The notes under the pieces were generated by a model. The model was given only the letters and a program-made list of their open reading frames with translations, ran no database searches and was not told the DNA's origin. A stretch of 64,000 bases of DNA from contig JAJRSE010000059.1 of NCBI GenBank assembly GCA_024278955.1, positions 1 to 64,000 on the forward strand, read 5' to 3'. Position numbers and translations under genes: made by a program. Source of the stretch: Planctomycetota bacterium (GTDB lineage Bacteria; Planctomycetota; Planctomycetia; Pirellulales; Lacipirellulaceae). Positions 39,639 through 50,140 of this stretch are shown piece by piece (the stretch's first letter is position 1; each line of letters starts with the position of its first letter).

Positions 39639-40745
39639 TCATTCTTCCCAAAGGTTGGCTGTCCTTGCTTTGAGGTCTGGCATTTCCGGCAGTTTGGCGC
39701 TTGGGACCGGCTCGTACCAGAATGTTGCGGCCGACCAGTCGTCCGAGGTCTCGGCCAGCCCTTCCTTATAGGCGATCTGCTGGATGGTGATGCGGGCTTC
39801 CTTTTGCCAGGAGATCGGATCCGGCAGGTGCCAGCGGTACATGGAGATGAAATTTTTCTGGTTCAGACTGCATCCGTTGTAGAGGAAGGAGGTTTGCTGA
39901 ATTCCCCAGGCCAAGCCAACGTAGTCTTCGCTGCCGGTCCCGCAGATCGTTGGGTGTTCGTCGTCGCCGTCCATGAAGACTTTGACTTCCCCTTCGCCCC
40001 ACCATTGCTTCGGGTGAAGGTTGCGGATACCGATTACCGAACCGATGAAGCGTCCTTTCTGTTTCCGTTGAGGCAGCAGCTCAAAATCGACTTTTTCCAC
40101 CGTGGGATTTTCACGCCGAAAAAGCGTGTGCAGCCGGCCGACGTCGGTGTCATGGTGGTCGCCGAGCGTGTAGTCAATCTGGTAGTACAGCTGTGCCGGC
40201 TCGGCGCTCTCGTTCGTAAACGTGATTCGAGCGTGCTTGACGAATGGCATCGGCAGCCAAAGATTTCGCCCGCCCGTGCTCCCGACGGAATGAACGGCCG
40301 ACTGATAGGGCATGATCTTGCCGTGGGCGAAACCGAACAGATCGCCAACGGGGCATTCGATGCTCGGGTGCTGTTGCCCATCCCAGTAGGCGCGGATCAC
40401 ATAGGCTCGTTGGGCAACCGGTTGCCTGCCGGTGGTCATCCAGATATGCCGAATCGTTCCGGGGCCCTCGATGTCACAGAGATTAACCGAGTGTCCCGGC
40501 TGGATCGTTTGGGCCGGTGCTCCTTTCCGTCCGGGGCCGAGGCTGCTGGCGGCAGTACCGCCGGCACCCACCGCACCGGTGGGATTCTCGAATGAAATCG
40601 AACGGGACACTAGGCCCGAGTTCAAGTGGTAAGGCTCCGTGACCAGAAGACTCGACGGTTGGGCCGTTGCGATCGGGGGCTTGGAGAGTCCGAAGACTGA
40701 AAGAGTCAACGCCAATGCTAAAATAGTCGCCGGGTGCTTAGTCAT
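39639..40745 (-). CDS. DUF2961 family protein
   Basis: ISFENPTGAVGAGGTAASSLGPGRKGAPAQTIQPGHSVNLCDIEGPGTIRHIWMTT; GTGSEDYVGLAWG. Confidence 0.9.
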   Translation of the reverse strand: MTKHPATILALALTLSVFGLSKPPIATAQPSSLLVTEPYHLNSGLVSRSISFENPTGAVGAGGTAASSLGPGRKGAPAQTIQPGHSVNLCDIEGPGTIRHIWMTTGRQPVAQRAYVIRAYWDGQQHPSIECPVGDLFGFAHGKIMPYQSAVHSVGSTGGRNLWLPMPFVKHARITFTNESAEPAQLYYQIDYTLGDHHDTDVGRLHTLFRRENPTVEKVDFELLPQRKQKGRFIGSVIGIRNLHPKQWWGEGEVKVFMDGDDEHPTICGTGSEDYVGLAWGIQQTSFLYNGCSLNQKNFISMYRWHLPDPISWQKEARITIQQIAYKEGLAETSDDWSAATFWYEPVPSAKLPEMPDLKARTANLWEE

Positions 40746-40781
40746 GTCTTTGGTTCCTTGCTGCGTGGGTATGATAAAAAG

Positions 40782-40824
40782 GGTTCATCCGACTAAAGCG
40801 TAAATGGTTTACAAAAAGCTGGAC
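40782..40824. repeat. 43-bp dispersed repeat, inverted relative to 86-128
   Basis: 40/43 identical to the reverse complement of 86-128. Confidence 0.95.
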
Positions 40825-41032
40825 GTTCTCCCAGATTATTCCAAAAACGTGTATATAAACAACAAACGCTTGCCCCCAGGCTATTGTGAAAAAACAGGCC
40901 TTCAGCCAAGAAATGACGCTATTTACCGGATGCTCCATAGCAATACTAAGCCGCGGCCTATCCAGATGTTACCGTTAAGTTAATGCCATTCGGCGACACT
41001 CACTTTTCAAATAAAGCCGTTTGCCGCTCGCC

Positions 41033-42502
41033 TTACAAGGCCATGGTAACGGTCTTGCTTTCGGTGTAAGCATCCAATCCCGCTTCGCCCAATTCGCGGC
41101 CAAGCCCGCTTTGCTTGAACCCGCCAAACGGGGCCGCCGCGTCGAAAACGTCATAGCAGTTCACCCAGACGGTACCTGCTCGTACTTTGCTCGCAAAACG
41201 GTGTGCCTTGCCAACATCGCGAGTCCAAACCCCGGCTGCTAAGCCAAAGTTTGTATTGTTTGCTCGGCGAATAATCTCGTCGATATCGCTGAACTTTAGC
41301 ACGGTGAGCACGGGGCCAAAAATCTCGTCCGTCGCGATCCGCATCTCGTCGGTCACGTTGGTAAACAGCGTCGGCTCGATGAAGAGGCCTCGGTCGCCAT
41401 GCCGTTTCCCGCCGCTCACACAATCGGCCCCATCTGCTTTGCCATAGTCGACGTATTTGAGAATCTTATCAAATTGAGCCTGGTCGACCTGTGGCCCCTG
41501 CTCGGTCTCTGGATCAAACGGATCGCCCACCTTGCGGTCACGATTGAACTGAATTAGGCGATCGACCATCTCGTCATGTACTCGGTCTTCAACAAAGAGC
41601 CGACTTCCGGCACAACAGCACTGGCCTTGGTTGAAGTAAAGGGCAAAGTGTGCACCTGCCGCAGCAGCATCAAGATCGGCATCGGCAAAGATCACATTCG
41701 GGCTCTTGCCACCGAGTTCAAAAGTAAGCCGCTTCATTGTCTCGGCAGCCGACCGCTGAATAATCTGAGCCGTCGACATCTCGCCTGTAAAAGCAATTTT
41801 GTCAACGCCCGGATGCGCAACCAACGCAGCACCCGCCGTAGGCCCGTAGCCAGGCACCACGTTAATTACCCCATCAGGTATCCCCGCCTTCTGGGCAAGT
41901 CGAGCCATCCTTAAACAGGTAAGCGGCGTCTGCTCTGCCGGTTTCATCACAATGGTGCAACCGGCCGCAAGCGCCGGACCCCACTTCCAGGCAGCCATCA
42001 AGGCGGGGAAATTCCACGGGATAATCTGACCGACCACGCCGACCGGTTCGCGACGTGTGTAACAAAAATACTCACCACGAATCGGAATCGTCTTGCCCTG
42101 AATCTTGTCGGCCCAGCCAGCGTAATATCGCAGGCAGTCGATCACAAGCGGAATATCCGCCGCCCGCGAATCGCTAATCGGCTTTCCGTTATCAAGCGTC
42201 TCGAGTGCTGCCAACTCGTCAACTTCGGCTTCAATCAGGTCGGCTAACTTGTGCATCAGCGCACCACGGTCACGGGCATCCATTTGCGACCACTCTCCCC
42301 CATCAAACTGCGCGCGAGCAGCATCGACCGCCAGATCAATATCTTTGGCGTCGCCTTCCGCCACCTGGGCGATCACTTCCTCCGTTGCCGGGTGGATCGT
42401 ATCAAACGTCTTCCCGCTAGCCGCTGGGACCCATTTGCCGCCGATAAAACATTGTGTCTGTCGGATTTGTGGACGAGCAACTTTTTCTGCCAAGGTTGCC
42501 AT
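41033..42502 (-). CDS. NAD-dependent aldehyde dehydrogenase
   Basis: [47 protein letters not shown]. Confidence 0.95.
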   Translation of the reverse strand: MATLAEKVARPQIRQTQCFIGGKWVPAASGKTFDTIHPATEEVIAQVAEGDAKDIDLAVDAARAQFDGGEWSQMDARDRGALMHKLADLIEAEVDELAALETLDNGKPISDSRAADIPLVIDCLRYYAGWADKIQGKTIPIRGEYFCYTRREPVGVVGQIIPWNFPALMAAWKWGPALAAGCTIVMKPAEQTPLTCLRMARLAQKAGIPDGVINVVPGYGPTAGAALVAHPGVDKIAFTGEMSTAQIIQRSAAETMKRLTFELGGKSPNVIFADADLDAAAAGAHFALYFNQGQCCCAGSRLFVEDRVHDEMVDRLIQFNRDRKVGDPFDPETEQGPQVDQAQFDKILKYVDYGKADGADCVSGGKRHGDRGLFIEPTLFTNVTDEMRIATDEIFGPVLTVLKFSDIDEIIRRANNTNFGLAAGVWTRDVGKAHRFASKVRAGTVWVNCYDVFDAAAPFGGFKQSGLGRELGEAGLDAYTESKTVTMAL

Positions 42503-42520
42503 AATTAGTTCCTTATCAAA

Positions 42521-42554
42521 TGATGTTTGAAGAAAGTTGATGTTTGAAGAAAGT
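42521..42554. repeat. Two perfect 17-bp tandem copies (tgatgtttgaagaaagt)
   Basis: Direct reading, just upstream of the aldehyde dehydrogenase. Confidence 0.9.
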
Positions 42555-42692
42555 GTTGTCGACTTGCCGGCTAGGCGACACTATTTAGCCGGGCCAGAAG
42601 GTGAAATTCTAACGCGAACAAGCAAGCTGCGACTAGGCGGCTAAGAAAAATATCGCAAAAAATCGACAATCGTTTGTATTCTCCGCTGCATT

Positions 42693-43661
42693 TCATCCAA
42701 GGCTGGCTTGCGAATCTTTTCGGAACAACCGCCCCCGGTCAACTTCCGAAAATCCGAGGTGCTGATACATGGCAACCGCCGCGTCGTTGCTTGCCATCGT
42801 CTGAGCCTCCACCGTTCCGACGCCTCGACTTCGCAGACGCTGAAACGCTTCGCTGAGAAGATAGCTGGCCGCGCCTCGCCGACGCCAGTCCGGTTCGACG
42901 TAAACATCAAATAGGCCCGAAGTACAAACACCCCAAGAGGACGACAAAGGCTGGATGTCCCAAAACGATGCCATCGCGACGATCCGATTGTTGCTACTGT
43001 CCACAAGCTCAAACCGGTCTCGCTGCATTGCTCCCCAAACACACGCGTCCCACCAAGAAGAAGCAACCGGGTCTACCGTTTCCGCAATCCGCGTAAGTCG
43101 CCTGATCTGCCGAACACTACGAGAGAGCGGCGGGCGAAACATCTTCAAATCGCTCTGCAAAATCGGAATCTGACACGTCTCCCGATAACCTCGCTCCAGA
43201 CAAGTCTCTCGCAAAACTTGGTTCGACTCTAAAATCCCCGGTATCTCGCTACCACCGTAAAGCCCCAGGTAAAACGAATTCATCGGATTCACGCCACCCG
43301 CGTAAAGCACGCTCGCACCTCGCGAACGCAAAAATTTTTCGCTTGCCTCAAGAAGCTGATTGGCCAACGCGGGATCTTCATGTCCGGCACGTAGCATGAG
43401 CATGTAAGTCGTGCCCAGGCTTGTGTCGAGTCCCGTAAAGTCCTCGTTCGGACCAAACCCTGCGTGGACGAACCCAACCGGGACCTCGTCCTGCGTTGCC
43501 ACGATCAACCCTTCGCGATCAAAGTGCATCTTCGAGAACACGCCATATTCCAACAGCGACGCGGAAATCGGTTGCAGCAGAGTCCGTTGCGGCGGTTGAC
43601 TACGCCAAATTTCCGCCAGGTGCGGAGGATCAGTATTGCGAAACGGCCGGAGGCAATGCAC
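42693..43661 (-). CDS. GNAT family N-acetyltransferase
   Basis: DVYVEPDWRRRGAASYLLSEAFQRLRSRGVGTVEAQTMASNDAAVAMYQHLGF. Confidence 0.88.
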   Translation of the reverse strand: MHCLRPFRNTDPPHLAEIWRSQPPQRTLLQPISASLLEYGVFSKMHFDREGLIVATQDEVPVGFVHAGFGPNEDFTGLDTSLGTTYMLMLRAGHEDPALANQLLEASEKFLRSRGASVLYAGGVNPMNSFYLGLYGGSEIPGILESNQVLRETCLERGYRETCQIPILQSDLKMFRPPLSRSVRQIRRLTRIAETVDPVASSWWDACVWGAMQRDRFELVDSSNNRIVAMASFWDIQPLSSSWGVCTSGLFDVYVEPDWRRRGAASYLLSEAFQRLRSRGVGTVEAQTMASNDAAVAMYQHLGFSEVDRGRLFRKDSQASLG

Positions 43662-43788
43662 GGCAGACTGAGGGGAGAAAAGGATTGTAGGAAAAAGAAA
43701 ACGGCAAGACCGTAATTATGCCATGCCGATTGCGAGGAGCAAGCCAGCTACCCCCCTTCTGCACCAATTTCAAGGTCGAGACCACGGT

Positions 43789-44748
43789 TCACGCTGCCCT
43801 CTGATTTCGTCTTTGGCGTCTGAGGACGCGACGATCTGTCGGTTCCCCCTTCCAGCGACGATGAACCCACCAATACTGCTCAGGCGTCTGGCGAATCAGG
43901 CCCTCCAATTGCTCGGTATACCATTGGGTTAGCAGCGGGATCGTGCCCAGGTCGAAGTCGTTGTCGGCCGGATCCACAATGCCTGCCACTTGCATTTCCA
44001 TATACAGCGGCTTTTTCCCCCGCACTGAAGCGAGAACCACAGTCGGAGCCAAACCACTGAGCGTAAAGACAGATACCGCCTTGTGGGTCGACGCAGGGCG
44101 GCCGAAAAAATCGACCCAGCATCCATTCACTCCCGCGTGTTGATCCCCAAGCAAATTCAGAGTCCCGCCTTGTTTGAGCAGCAACGCCACCTCAGGGCCA
44201 CTTCCTTCCTTGGGCAATATATATTGGCCCGTCGCCCCACGAAACCGATTCACAAACCGGTCGAGATACGGATTATCCAGGGTCCGAGCAATCGTATGCG
44301 AGGGAAAACCGTGGAGCGCCAGCATGTAGCCGCCCATCTCAAAATTGCCCAAATGCCCCGAGATCATTATCGTGGGTCGATCGTCGATCAGACGTTGGAA
44401 AACTTCCTTCGTCCCCGGCAGTGCAGAATGGTCCCGCCAATTCGAGCGATGAACCTTACGCGGCGCATGGGCAATCTCGACAACCATCAGCAGCAGATGC
44501 TCCCACATCCCCTGGGCAATCTCGTCGCGATCTTTCTGCGACAGCTCAGGAAAAGCAAATCGAAGGTTTCCCTCGACCACGTCGCGCCGCAGCTTCAGCA
44601 CGTGCCAACAAAACCAAGAAAATCGCTTCGAGTAGGCCGCACACGTACCCAGCGGTAACGCCTGGATAATGCAAATTAACAGCCGCACCACGGCATAAAC
44701 AGAAAAATCAACGAGTTTCTTTGCGTGCACCTCAGCAAGTCCTTCCAA
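43789..44748 (-). CDS. Lipid A biosynthesis (LpxL/HtrB-like) lauroyl acyltransferase
   Basis: MISGHLGNFEMGG, LGDQHAGVNGCWVDFFGRPASTHKAV, YWWVHRRWK. Confidence 0.88.
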   Translation of the reverse strand: MEGLAEVHAKKLVDFSVYAVVRLLICIIQALPLGTCAAYSKRFSWFCWHVLKLRRDVVEGNLRFAFPELSQKDRDEIAQGMWEHLLLMVVEIAHAPRKVHRSNWRDHSALPGTKEVFQRLIDDRPTIMISGHLGNFEMGGYMLALHGFPSHTIARTLDNPYLDRFVNRFRGATGQYILPKEGSGPEVALLLKQGGTLNLLGDQHAGVNGCWVDFFGRPASTHKAVSVFTLSGLAPTVVLASVRGKKPLYMEMQVAGIVDPADNDFDLGTIPLLTQWYTEQLEGLIRQTPEQYWWVHRRWKGEPTDRRVLRRQRRNQRAA

Positions 44749-44891
44749 GTAGAGAGGCCACTATTGTGCGCGAACTGGCCAACTTAGCGATAGATCGATT
44801 TGTTGAGTGCAGAATCTTAGGAATTAGGAGATCGGTCAGCCAAATTTAGCCCGTGACAGAATCGAGGTAAGTCATTACCCTGTATCACTAA

Positions 44892-44967
<76 letters not shown>

Positions 44968-45274
44968 GATTGAGACCTGGTTTCGTGCGAATCGGTATCC
45001 TGCTTGGATGGCAAACAGGACCTTATCACCGTTATTGTTCTGCTGAAAGTTCTTTGTAAGTTGTTTCTGTGAAACAAGTTACCTCCCTAGTGCGTTACTG
45101 TTCTTTGCAGGCTCTTCCAGATAAAGGGAGTCGTCATTTGATTATTTCGCTCTTAATTGCGGCCCACAGGTGCCTATTATTTCGCTAGAATGAACCGGGC
45201 CTTCGCGGCGATCTGGCAGGCATTGCTTTCGCAGAGAGCTGCCGCGAGCGGCGACTTGTCAGGTAGGCGATTCG

Positions 45275-46870
45275 ATGCAATTCTTCTCTCGGTCGAATAT
45301 TACCAATTTCATTCTCAGCTTCGCTTGGCTAGCTATCCCGGCGAGTGGCTTTGCCGATGATTTTTCGTCTCCGAATGTTAAAATTCGTGAGCAAATGGTT
45401 CGCCGCATCGACTCGTTGCTTGCCGAGCGATGGGCTGAGGAGGGAGTGGTGCCGGCTCCTGTGGCGAAACAGGGGGAGTTTTTGCGGCGTGCTTCGCTCG
45501 ACCTCAATGGCGTCATTCCGCGTGCCTCAGAGGTTCGACAGTTTCTCTCCGACGAACGTCCTGAGAAACGAAGCCTGCTGATCGACCAGCTGCTCGCCTC
45601 TCCCCGGTATGCCTCGCATTTTGCTACGGTATGGCGCAATCGGATCTTGCCCCATGAGATTGAGATGGAGCATCTGCGTGAGGCAGTCGGGCTGCATCAG
45701 TGGCTACGGGAGCGTTTTGCTCGGAATCTTCGGTACGATAACCTGGTCGAAGGCCTGCTGTTGGCAACCGGTGACGAAGGGCCCGGCCCGGGGCTTTATT
45801 TTCGTGCTCATGATTTGGTTCCAGAAAAAATTGCTTCCAGTGCCTCGGAGCTTTTCTTGGGCTTAGACCTTCAATGTGCCCAGTGTCACGACCATCCTTT
45901 TGCCGATTGGTCGCAGCGAGACTTTTGGGGATTTGCCGCATTTTTTGCTCGTGTCCGTTCGCCTGACAATCCTAGGAGGGATACCTCTTATCGGTTGATT
46001 GATAGCGGCCAAGGGGAAGTGCTCCTCCCTGATACCGAGGAGGTCGTTCCGCCCAAGTTTCTGCAAGCGTCGCTTGCGACGGAAGACCGGCTGCAATCTC
46101 GTCGTATGCAGATTACGCTTTGGATGACTTCTCGGGATAACCGACTTTTTGTCCGAGCGGCTGTCGATTGGGCTTGGTCCCACTTGTTCGGTCGTCGGCT
46201 TGTTGTATCGCTTGAGCATGTTGATGAACTTGAATCTTTGACGAACAGCCAGCTTCTTGAAGAGCTGGCTGACTACTTTGTTGATACCGGGTTCGATTTG
46301 CAGGAACTTTTACGTACTTTGACAAACACGCGTGCTTATCAGCTTTCGGGCCATCCTGAGAACACGGAAGCAAATTCGCCCGATTTTTTTGCCTCGATGC
46401 TTGCGAAGCCGTTAACTCCTGAGCAGCTCTACGACAGCTTCCTTGTCCTGTCGCCGCTACGTAACGACGGAGGAGAGCCGGGCGGCGCACAGCTTGGACT
46501 GGGGAGTATGTCGATTGATCCTCGGCGAATGGAATTTATTCGCCGTATGCGTTCGCCTCCAGGTGATGCGACTGAGTTCCGATGGGGAACCTTGCAAGCC
46601 CTTATGTTGATGAATGGCCAACTAATGGACCACCTGACTTCGGCAGATCGTAGTCGCGTGTTAGGAGCACTGAACACGCCATTTCTGACTGAAGCCGAGC
46701 AGGTCGAAGCTGTTTTTCTGGCGACGTTGTCGCGGCCGCCTACTGCTGGGCAACTAGCCGCTTGTGTTGAGTTGCTACGCGAGTGTGATTCGCAGGAGGA
46801 CCGAGTGCGAGCTTTGGGCGATATGCTTTGGGCAATTGTGAATAGCACCGAATTTGGTTTCAATAGGTAA
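45275..46870 (+). CDS. DUF1549/DUF1553 domain protein
   Basis: RRASLDLNGVIPRASEVRQFLSD..., LFLGLDLQCAQCHDHPFADWSQRDFWGFAAFF, DAL/ RLVVSLEHVDEL. Confidence 0.9.
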   Translation: MQFFSRSNITNFILSFAWLAIPASGFADDFSSPNVKIREQMVRRIDSLLAERWAEEGVVPAPVAKQGEFLRRASLDLNGVIPRASEVRQFLSDERPEKRSLLIDQLLASPRYASHFATVWRNRILPHEIEMEHLREAVGLHQWLRERFARNLRYDNLVEGLLLATGDEGPGPGLYFRAHDLVPEKIASSASELFLGLDLQCAQCHDHPFADWSQRDFWGFAAFFARVRSPDNPRRDTSYRLIDSGQGEVLLPDTEEVVPPKFLQASLATEDRLQSRRMQITLWMTSRDNRLFVRAAVDWAWSHLFGRRLVVSLEHVDELESLTNSQLLEELADYFVDTGFDLQELLRTLTNTRAYQLSGHPENTEANSPDFFASMLAKPLTPEQLYDSFLVLSPLRNDGGEPGGAQLGLGSMSIDPRRMEFIRRMRSPPGDATEFRWGTLQALMLMNGQLMDHLTSADRSRVLGALNTPFLTEAEQVEAVFLATLSRPPTAGQLAACVELLRECDSQEDRVRALGDMLWAIVNSTEFGFNR

Positions 46871-46890
46871 CGGAAATGAGGAGGCTTGCA

Positions 46891-48219
46891 ATGCGAAACA
46901 GCGAGTTGAGTCGACGGCAACTGCTGAGCTTTATGGGGCTTGGCCTTGGGGCGTCTTGCGGTGCTGGTTGGTTGCCTGCGTTAGCCGAGAGTGTTGCAAC
47001 CGACCCGCGGCGCCGTCGACACTGTATTTTGCTCTGGATGAATGGTGGTCCTAGCCAAACCGATACGTTTGACATGAAACCGGGCCACGCCAATGGGGGC
47101 GAATTCAAAGAAATTGCGACCAAGGCTCCTGGGCTTCGCTTTAGCGAACATTTGCCGAAGCTGGCCGATCATGCCGAGCAGTTGGCTGTGGTTCGTTCAA
47201 TCAGCACGGCCGAAGGCGACCATGCCCGTGGCACGCATCTTGTTCGCACAGGCCATCCTCCGGCCGGCGGTGTGGCTTATCCCTCGATAGCCTGCTCGCT
47301 TGCCAAGCAGCTCGAATCGCAGTCGAATCTGCTACCGAACTATGTGAGCGTTGCCCCGAGAACTCAGGTGAGCCCCGCTTCGTTTGGCCCTGGTTTTCTT
47401 GGCCAAAGCTATGCGCCAGCGATCGTTGGAGGTGTTTCTTCCGATGCGGCGGCATCGGAAGGGGCTGGCGAGAGAGCTATGGATTTGAAGCTGGAACACA
47501 TCGATTGGCCAGCAGGAGTTGACTCTCGGCAGGGGATTCGGCGCAGGCAGCTTTGGGAACGATTCCAGAAGGATTTTCTTCAGCATCGGCACGTTGAAAC
47601 CTTTCGTGCCCACGATGCTTTGATTCGCAACGCGACCGAGATGATGCGTCCTGAGGTTCGCCAGGCATTCGATCTGGCTGAGGAATCGGAATCGACCCGC
47701 AGTAAGTATGGCCCTGGGCTGTTTGGCCAAGGCTGTCTGCTTGCTCGACGTTTGGTCGAACGTGGTGTTCCATTTGTTGAAGTGGCCTTGGGAGATGGGC
47801 TTGCTTGGGACACTCATCAGGATAATTTCAGTCAGGTCAGGAGCCTTTCTGAGCAGCTCGACGCGGGCTGGGCCAACTTGATGGCAGAGCTGAAAGAACG
47901 CGACTTGCTTGAGAGTACAACAATCCTTTGGATGGGCGAGTTTGGCCGTACGCCGACGATCAATGGAAACGCAGGCCGCGACCATTTTCCTGCCGCTTGG
48001 TCGTGTGTGTTTGCAGGCGGTGGAATCGAGGGAGGCCAAGCCTATGGTAGGACGAGCCCCGATGGGACGGTTGTGGAAGAGAATCAAGTTGGAATCGGCG
48101 ATGTGCTTGCTACCCTTTGTACTGCGATGGGGGTTTCGCCTAAAGAAGAAAATGTGACGCCTGCCGCGAGACCGGTCAAGCTGGCCGAAGGGACTCCGAT
48201 TCGTAAAATATTGGCTTGA
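46891..48219 (+). CDS. DUF1501 domain protein (Tat-type leader)
   Basis: SRRQLLSFMGLGLGASCG leader; CILLWMNGGPSQTDTFDMKPGH; WMGEFGRTPTINGNAGRDHFPAAWSC. Confidence 0.93.
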   Translation: MRNSELSRRQLLSFMGLGLGASCGAGWLPALAESVATDPRRRRHCILLWMNGGPSQTDTFDMKPGHANGGEFKEIATKAPGLRFSEHLPKLADHAEQLAVVRSISTAEGDHARGTHLVRTGHPPAGGVAYPSIACSLAKQLESQSNLLPNYVSVAPRTQVSPASFGPGFLGQSYAPAIVGGVSSDAAASEGAGERAMDLKLEHIDWPAGVDSRQGIRRRQLWERFQKDFLQHRHVETFRAHDALIRNATEMMRPEVRQAFDLAEESESTRSKYGPGLFGQGCLLARRLVERGVPFVEVALGDGLAWDTHQDNFSQVRSLSEQLDAGWANLMAELKERDLLESTTILWMGEFGRTPTINGNAGRDHFPAAWSCVFAGGGIEGGQAYGRTSPDGTVVEENQVGIGDVLATLCTAMGVSPKEENVTPAARPVKLAEGTPIRKILA

Positions 48220-48223
48220 TAAC

Positions 48224-49816
48224 ATGGGTAGGTCTTCTGTCTGGTTTTTCGGACTAGCTGTTTTTGCCGTGACGTTGGGTTGCGGGGAGAAGAGCAAGCC
48301 CCTGCCACAAGCAACGAAGGCGGTCGAGAACATTGAAACGGTAGACGCAGCGCCGTCTCGCGAGGAAGTGCTCGCCGATGAACCGGTGGAAACCAAGATC
48401 GAAGTCGAGGCTGAAACGACTGCAAAACCTGAGCGAGTTATTTTCTTGACGCCTGGCGGGCCACTGGTCGCGGATATTTTTCTTTCGATCGCCGGGCATA
48501 GCCATGGCAAGCTTCTTGAGGAGCAGATCCAACGGGTGCTTACAGCTGCCGATACCAACGACGATGGCAAGCCTACGTGGGCTGAGTGGAAAAAGAATGA
48601 GAAGTTTTTTGAGGAGGAACTTCCGGAAGCTCCTTCCCCCAACCGCCGGCAGATGAAGCAGTGGATCGAAAGATACGATCAGAACTTTGACAAAAAAATG
48701 CAGGCCACAGAGGCGGCGTCTTGGCTTGGGCGTGGCCAGGGCGGAAGTGTTCGGGCATTTTCGGTTCGGAGCAGTCGGTCTTATGTTACGAATCTCGTTT
48801 CGGGATCTCGTGTTTGGCAGTTGCTTGACAGGGACAACGACGAGCGGCTCTCGGAGGATGAGATTCGGCACGCGACCGATCGATTTTGGCAGCTTGATGC
48901 CGACGACGATCGCATGATTACGTCAAGCGAGTTGGCGACCTTGGAAGAGCAGCTTCAGACAGCAGGTGGTCGCAGCTTTCGCAGTAAGTATGTATTGAAC
49001 CGTTACGCAGCGATTCATTTGGATTCGACATTCGAGGCGGATCGCTTGGATTCGTTGTTGAGCGATTTTTACGCTCCGCGGCAGAATCTGAGACCAAGCA
49101 GTTTTCCTGATTTGCCAAATTTGTTTGCTACTTTGGATATTGACCGGAACGAGTGGCTTGATGAGGACGAGCTGTCGGAGCTTTTTCGCATTGACCCGAG
49201 GGTTAAGGTTTCGATTTCTTTTCACGATTCGGAAGATAGCCGTAAACCTGCGAAGGTCTGTGTGGAGGGATTGGCTGAAGGCGTTTCCTTGGTGGCACAG
49301 AATTCGGACGATCGTGTTGTGATTTCGCTTGGCACGACTCGGTTGATTATTTCTGCTCATGATCTTACGACAGTCGAGGGGCAAGATTCTGCTCTCAGGA
49401 GAAGCCAGATTCGTCTTATGGTTCACGACCAAGGGGACGTGTTGTTTCGAGAAATCGACTCGAACGACGATGGCCGACTGGGAGAACGCGAACTTACTTC
49501 GTGTGGCGAACGCATGAAAAAGTACGACGCGAACGGCGACGGGCAGCTTACGATCGACGAATTCCCGTACTCGATGGTCGTTGCCTTTCTTCGAGGAGAG
49601 GAAGCGAGCAAGAGAGGGTTTTATACGCCGAATACCGCGGTCGCAAAATCTCATGGCGAGGGTACCCCTCTTTGGTTTACGCAAGCCGATTTTAATGCGG
49701 ATGGAGATCTCAGCCGGCGGGAGTTTCTTGGTTCGAGCGATCGATTCGAGAGCCTTGATTTGAACCGCGACGGATATGTTGATGCGGAAGAGGCGGTCGC
49801 GTACGAGGCGGATTGA
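48224..49816 (+). CDS. Secreted multi-EF-hand protein
   Basis: DTNDDGKPTWAEW, DSNDDGRLGERE, DANGDGQLTIDE, DFNADGDLSRRE, DLNRDGYVDAEE. Confidence 0.85.
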   Translation: MGRSSVWFFGLAVFAVTLGCGEKSKPLPQATKAVENIETVDAAPSREEVLADEPVETKIEVEAETTAKPERVIFLTPGGPLVADIFLSIAGHSHGKLLEEQIQRVLTAADTNDDGKPTWAEWKKNEKFFEEELPEAPSPNRRQMKQWIERYDQNFDKKMQATEAASWLGRGQGGSVRAFSVRSSRSYVTNLVSGSRVWQLLDRDNDERLSEDEIRHATDRFWQLDADDDRMITSSELATLEEQLQTAGGRSFRSKYVLNRYAAIHLDSTFEADRLDSLLSDFYAPRQNLRPSSFPDLPNLFATLDIDRNEWLDEDELSELFRIDPRVKVSISFHDSEDSRKPAKVCVEGLAEGVSLVAQNSDDRVVISLGTTRLIISAHDLTTVEGQDSALRRSQIRLMVHDQGDVLFREIDSNDDGRLGERELTSCGERMKKYDANGDGQLTIDEFPYSMVVAFLRGEEASKRGFYTPNTAVAKSHGEGTPLWFTQADFNADGDLSRREFLGSSDRFESLDLNRDGYVDAEEAVAYEAD

Positions 49817-49821
49817 TCGTG

Positions 49822-49990
49822 ACAGATTGAACGAATCCCCAAGGTTTTCGGCGAGATGCCGCCGTATCAGGCGTGCGAGTTTCATATCCTCAAGGAACTG
49901 ACCAAAGCAGTGCAGCACGCGGTAGCTAGGATTCGGAAAGAGTTGGCCGCCACAAGGCAGAAACTCGACCGCGACCCTCCTCCACTGCCT
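49822..49990 (+). pseudogene. Transposase fragment
   Basis: [50 protein letters not shown], internal transposase-like segment with no intact flanks. Confidence 0.55.
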
Positions 49991-50140
49991 GGGAATCAAT
50001 CACCACCAGCTCTCATTCAAATCCCGAGGTTCAGATCAGGGTTTCACCGGAGTAGAAGAAGCCGATGCAGTACTCTATAACTCTAGTTTAGTGAAGCTTT
50101 CCCTTTTTATTCATAGCGACCTACTCACTCGGAGATAAAG

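Noticed and set aside
47332-48642. 436-aa minus-strand ORF overlapping DUF1501/EF-hand genes
   Set aside because: Antisense shadow ORF spanning two well-supported plus-strand genes.
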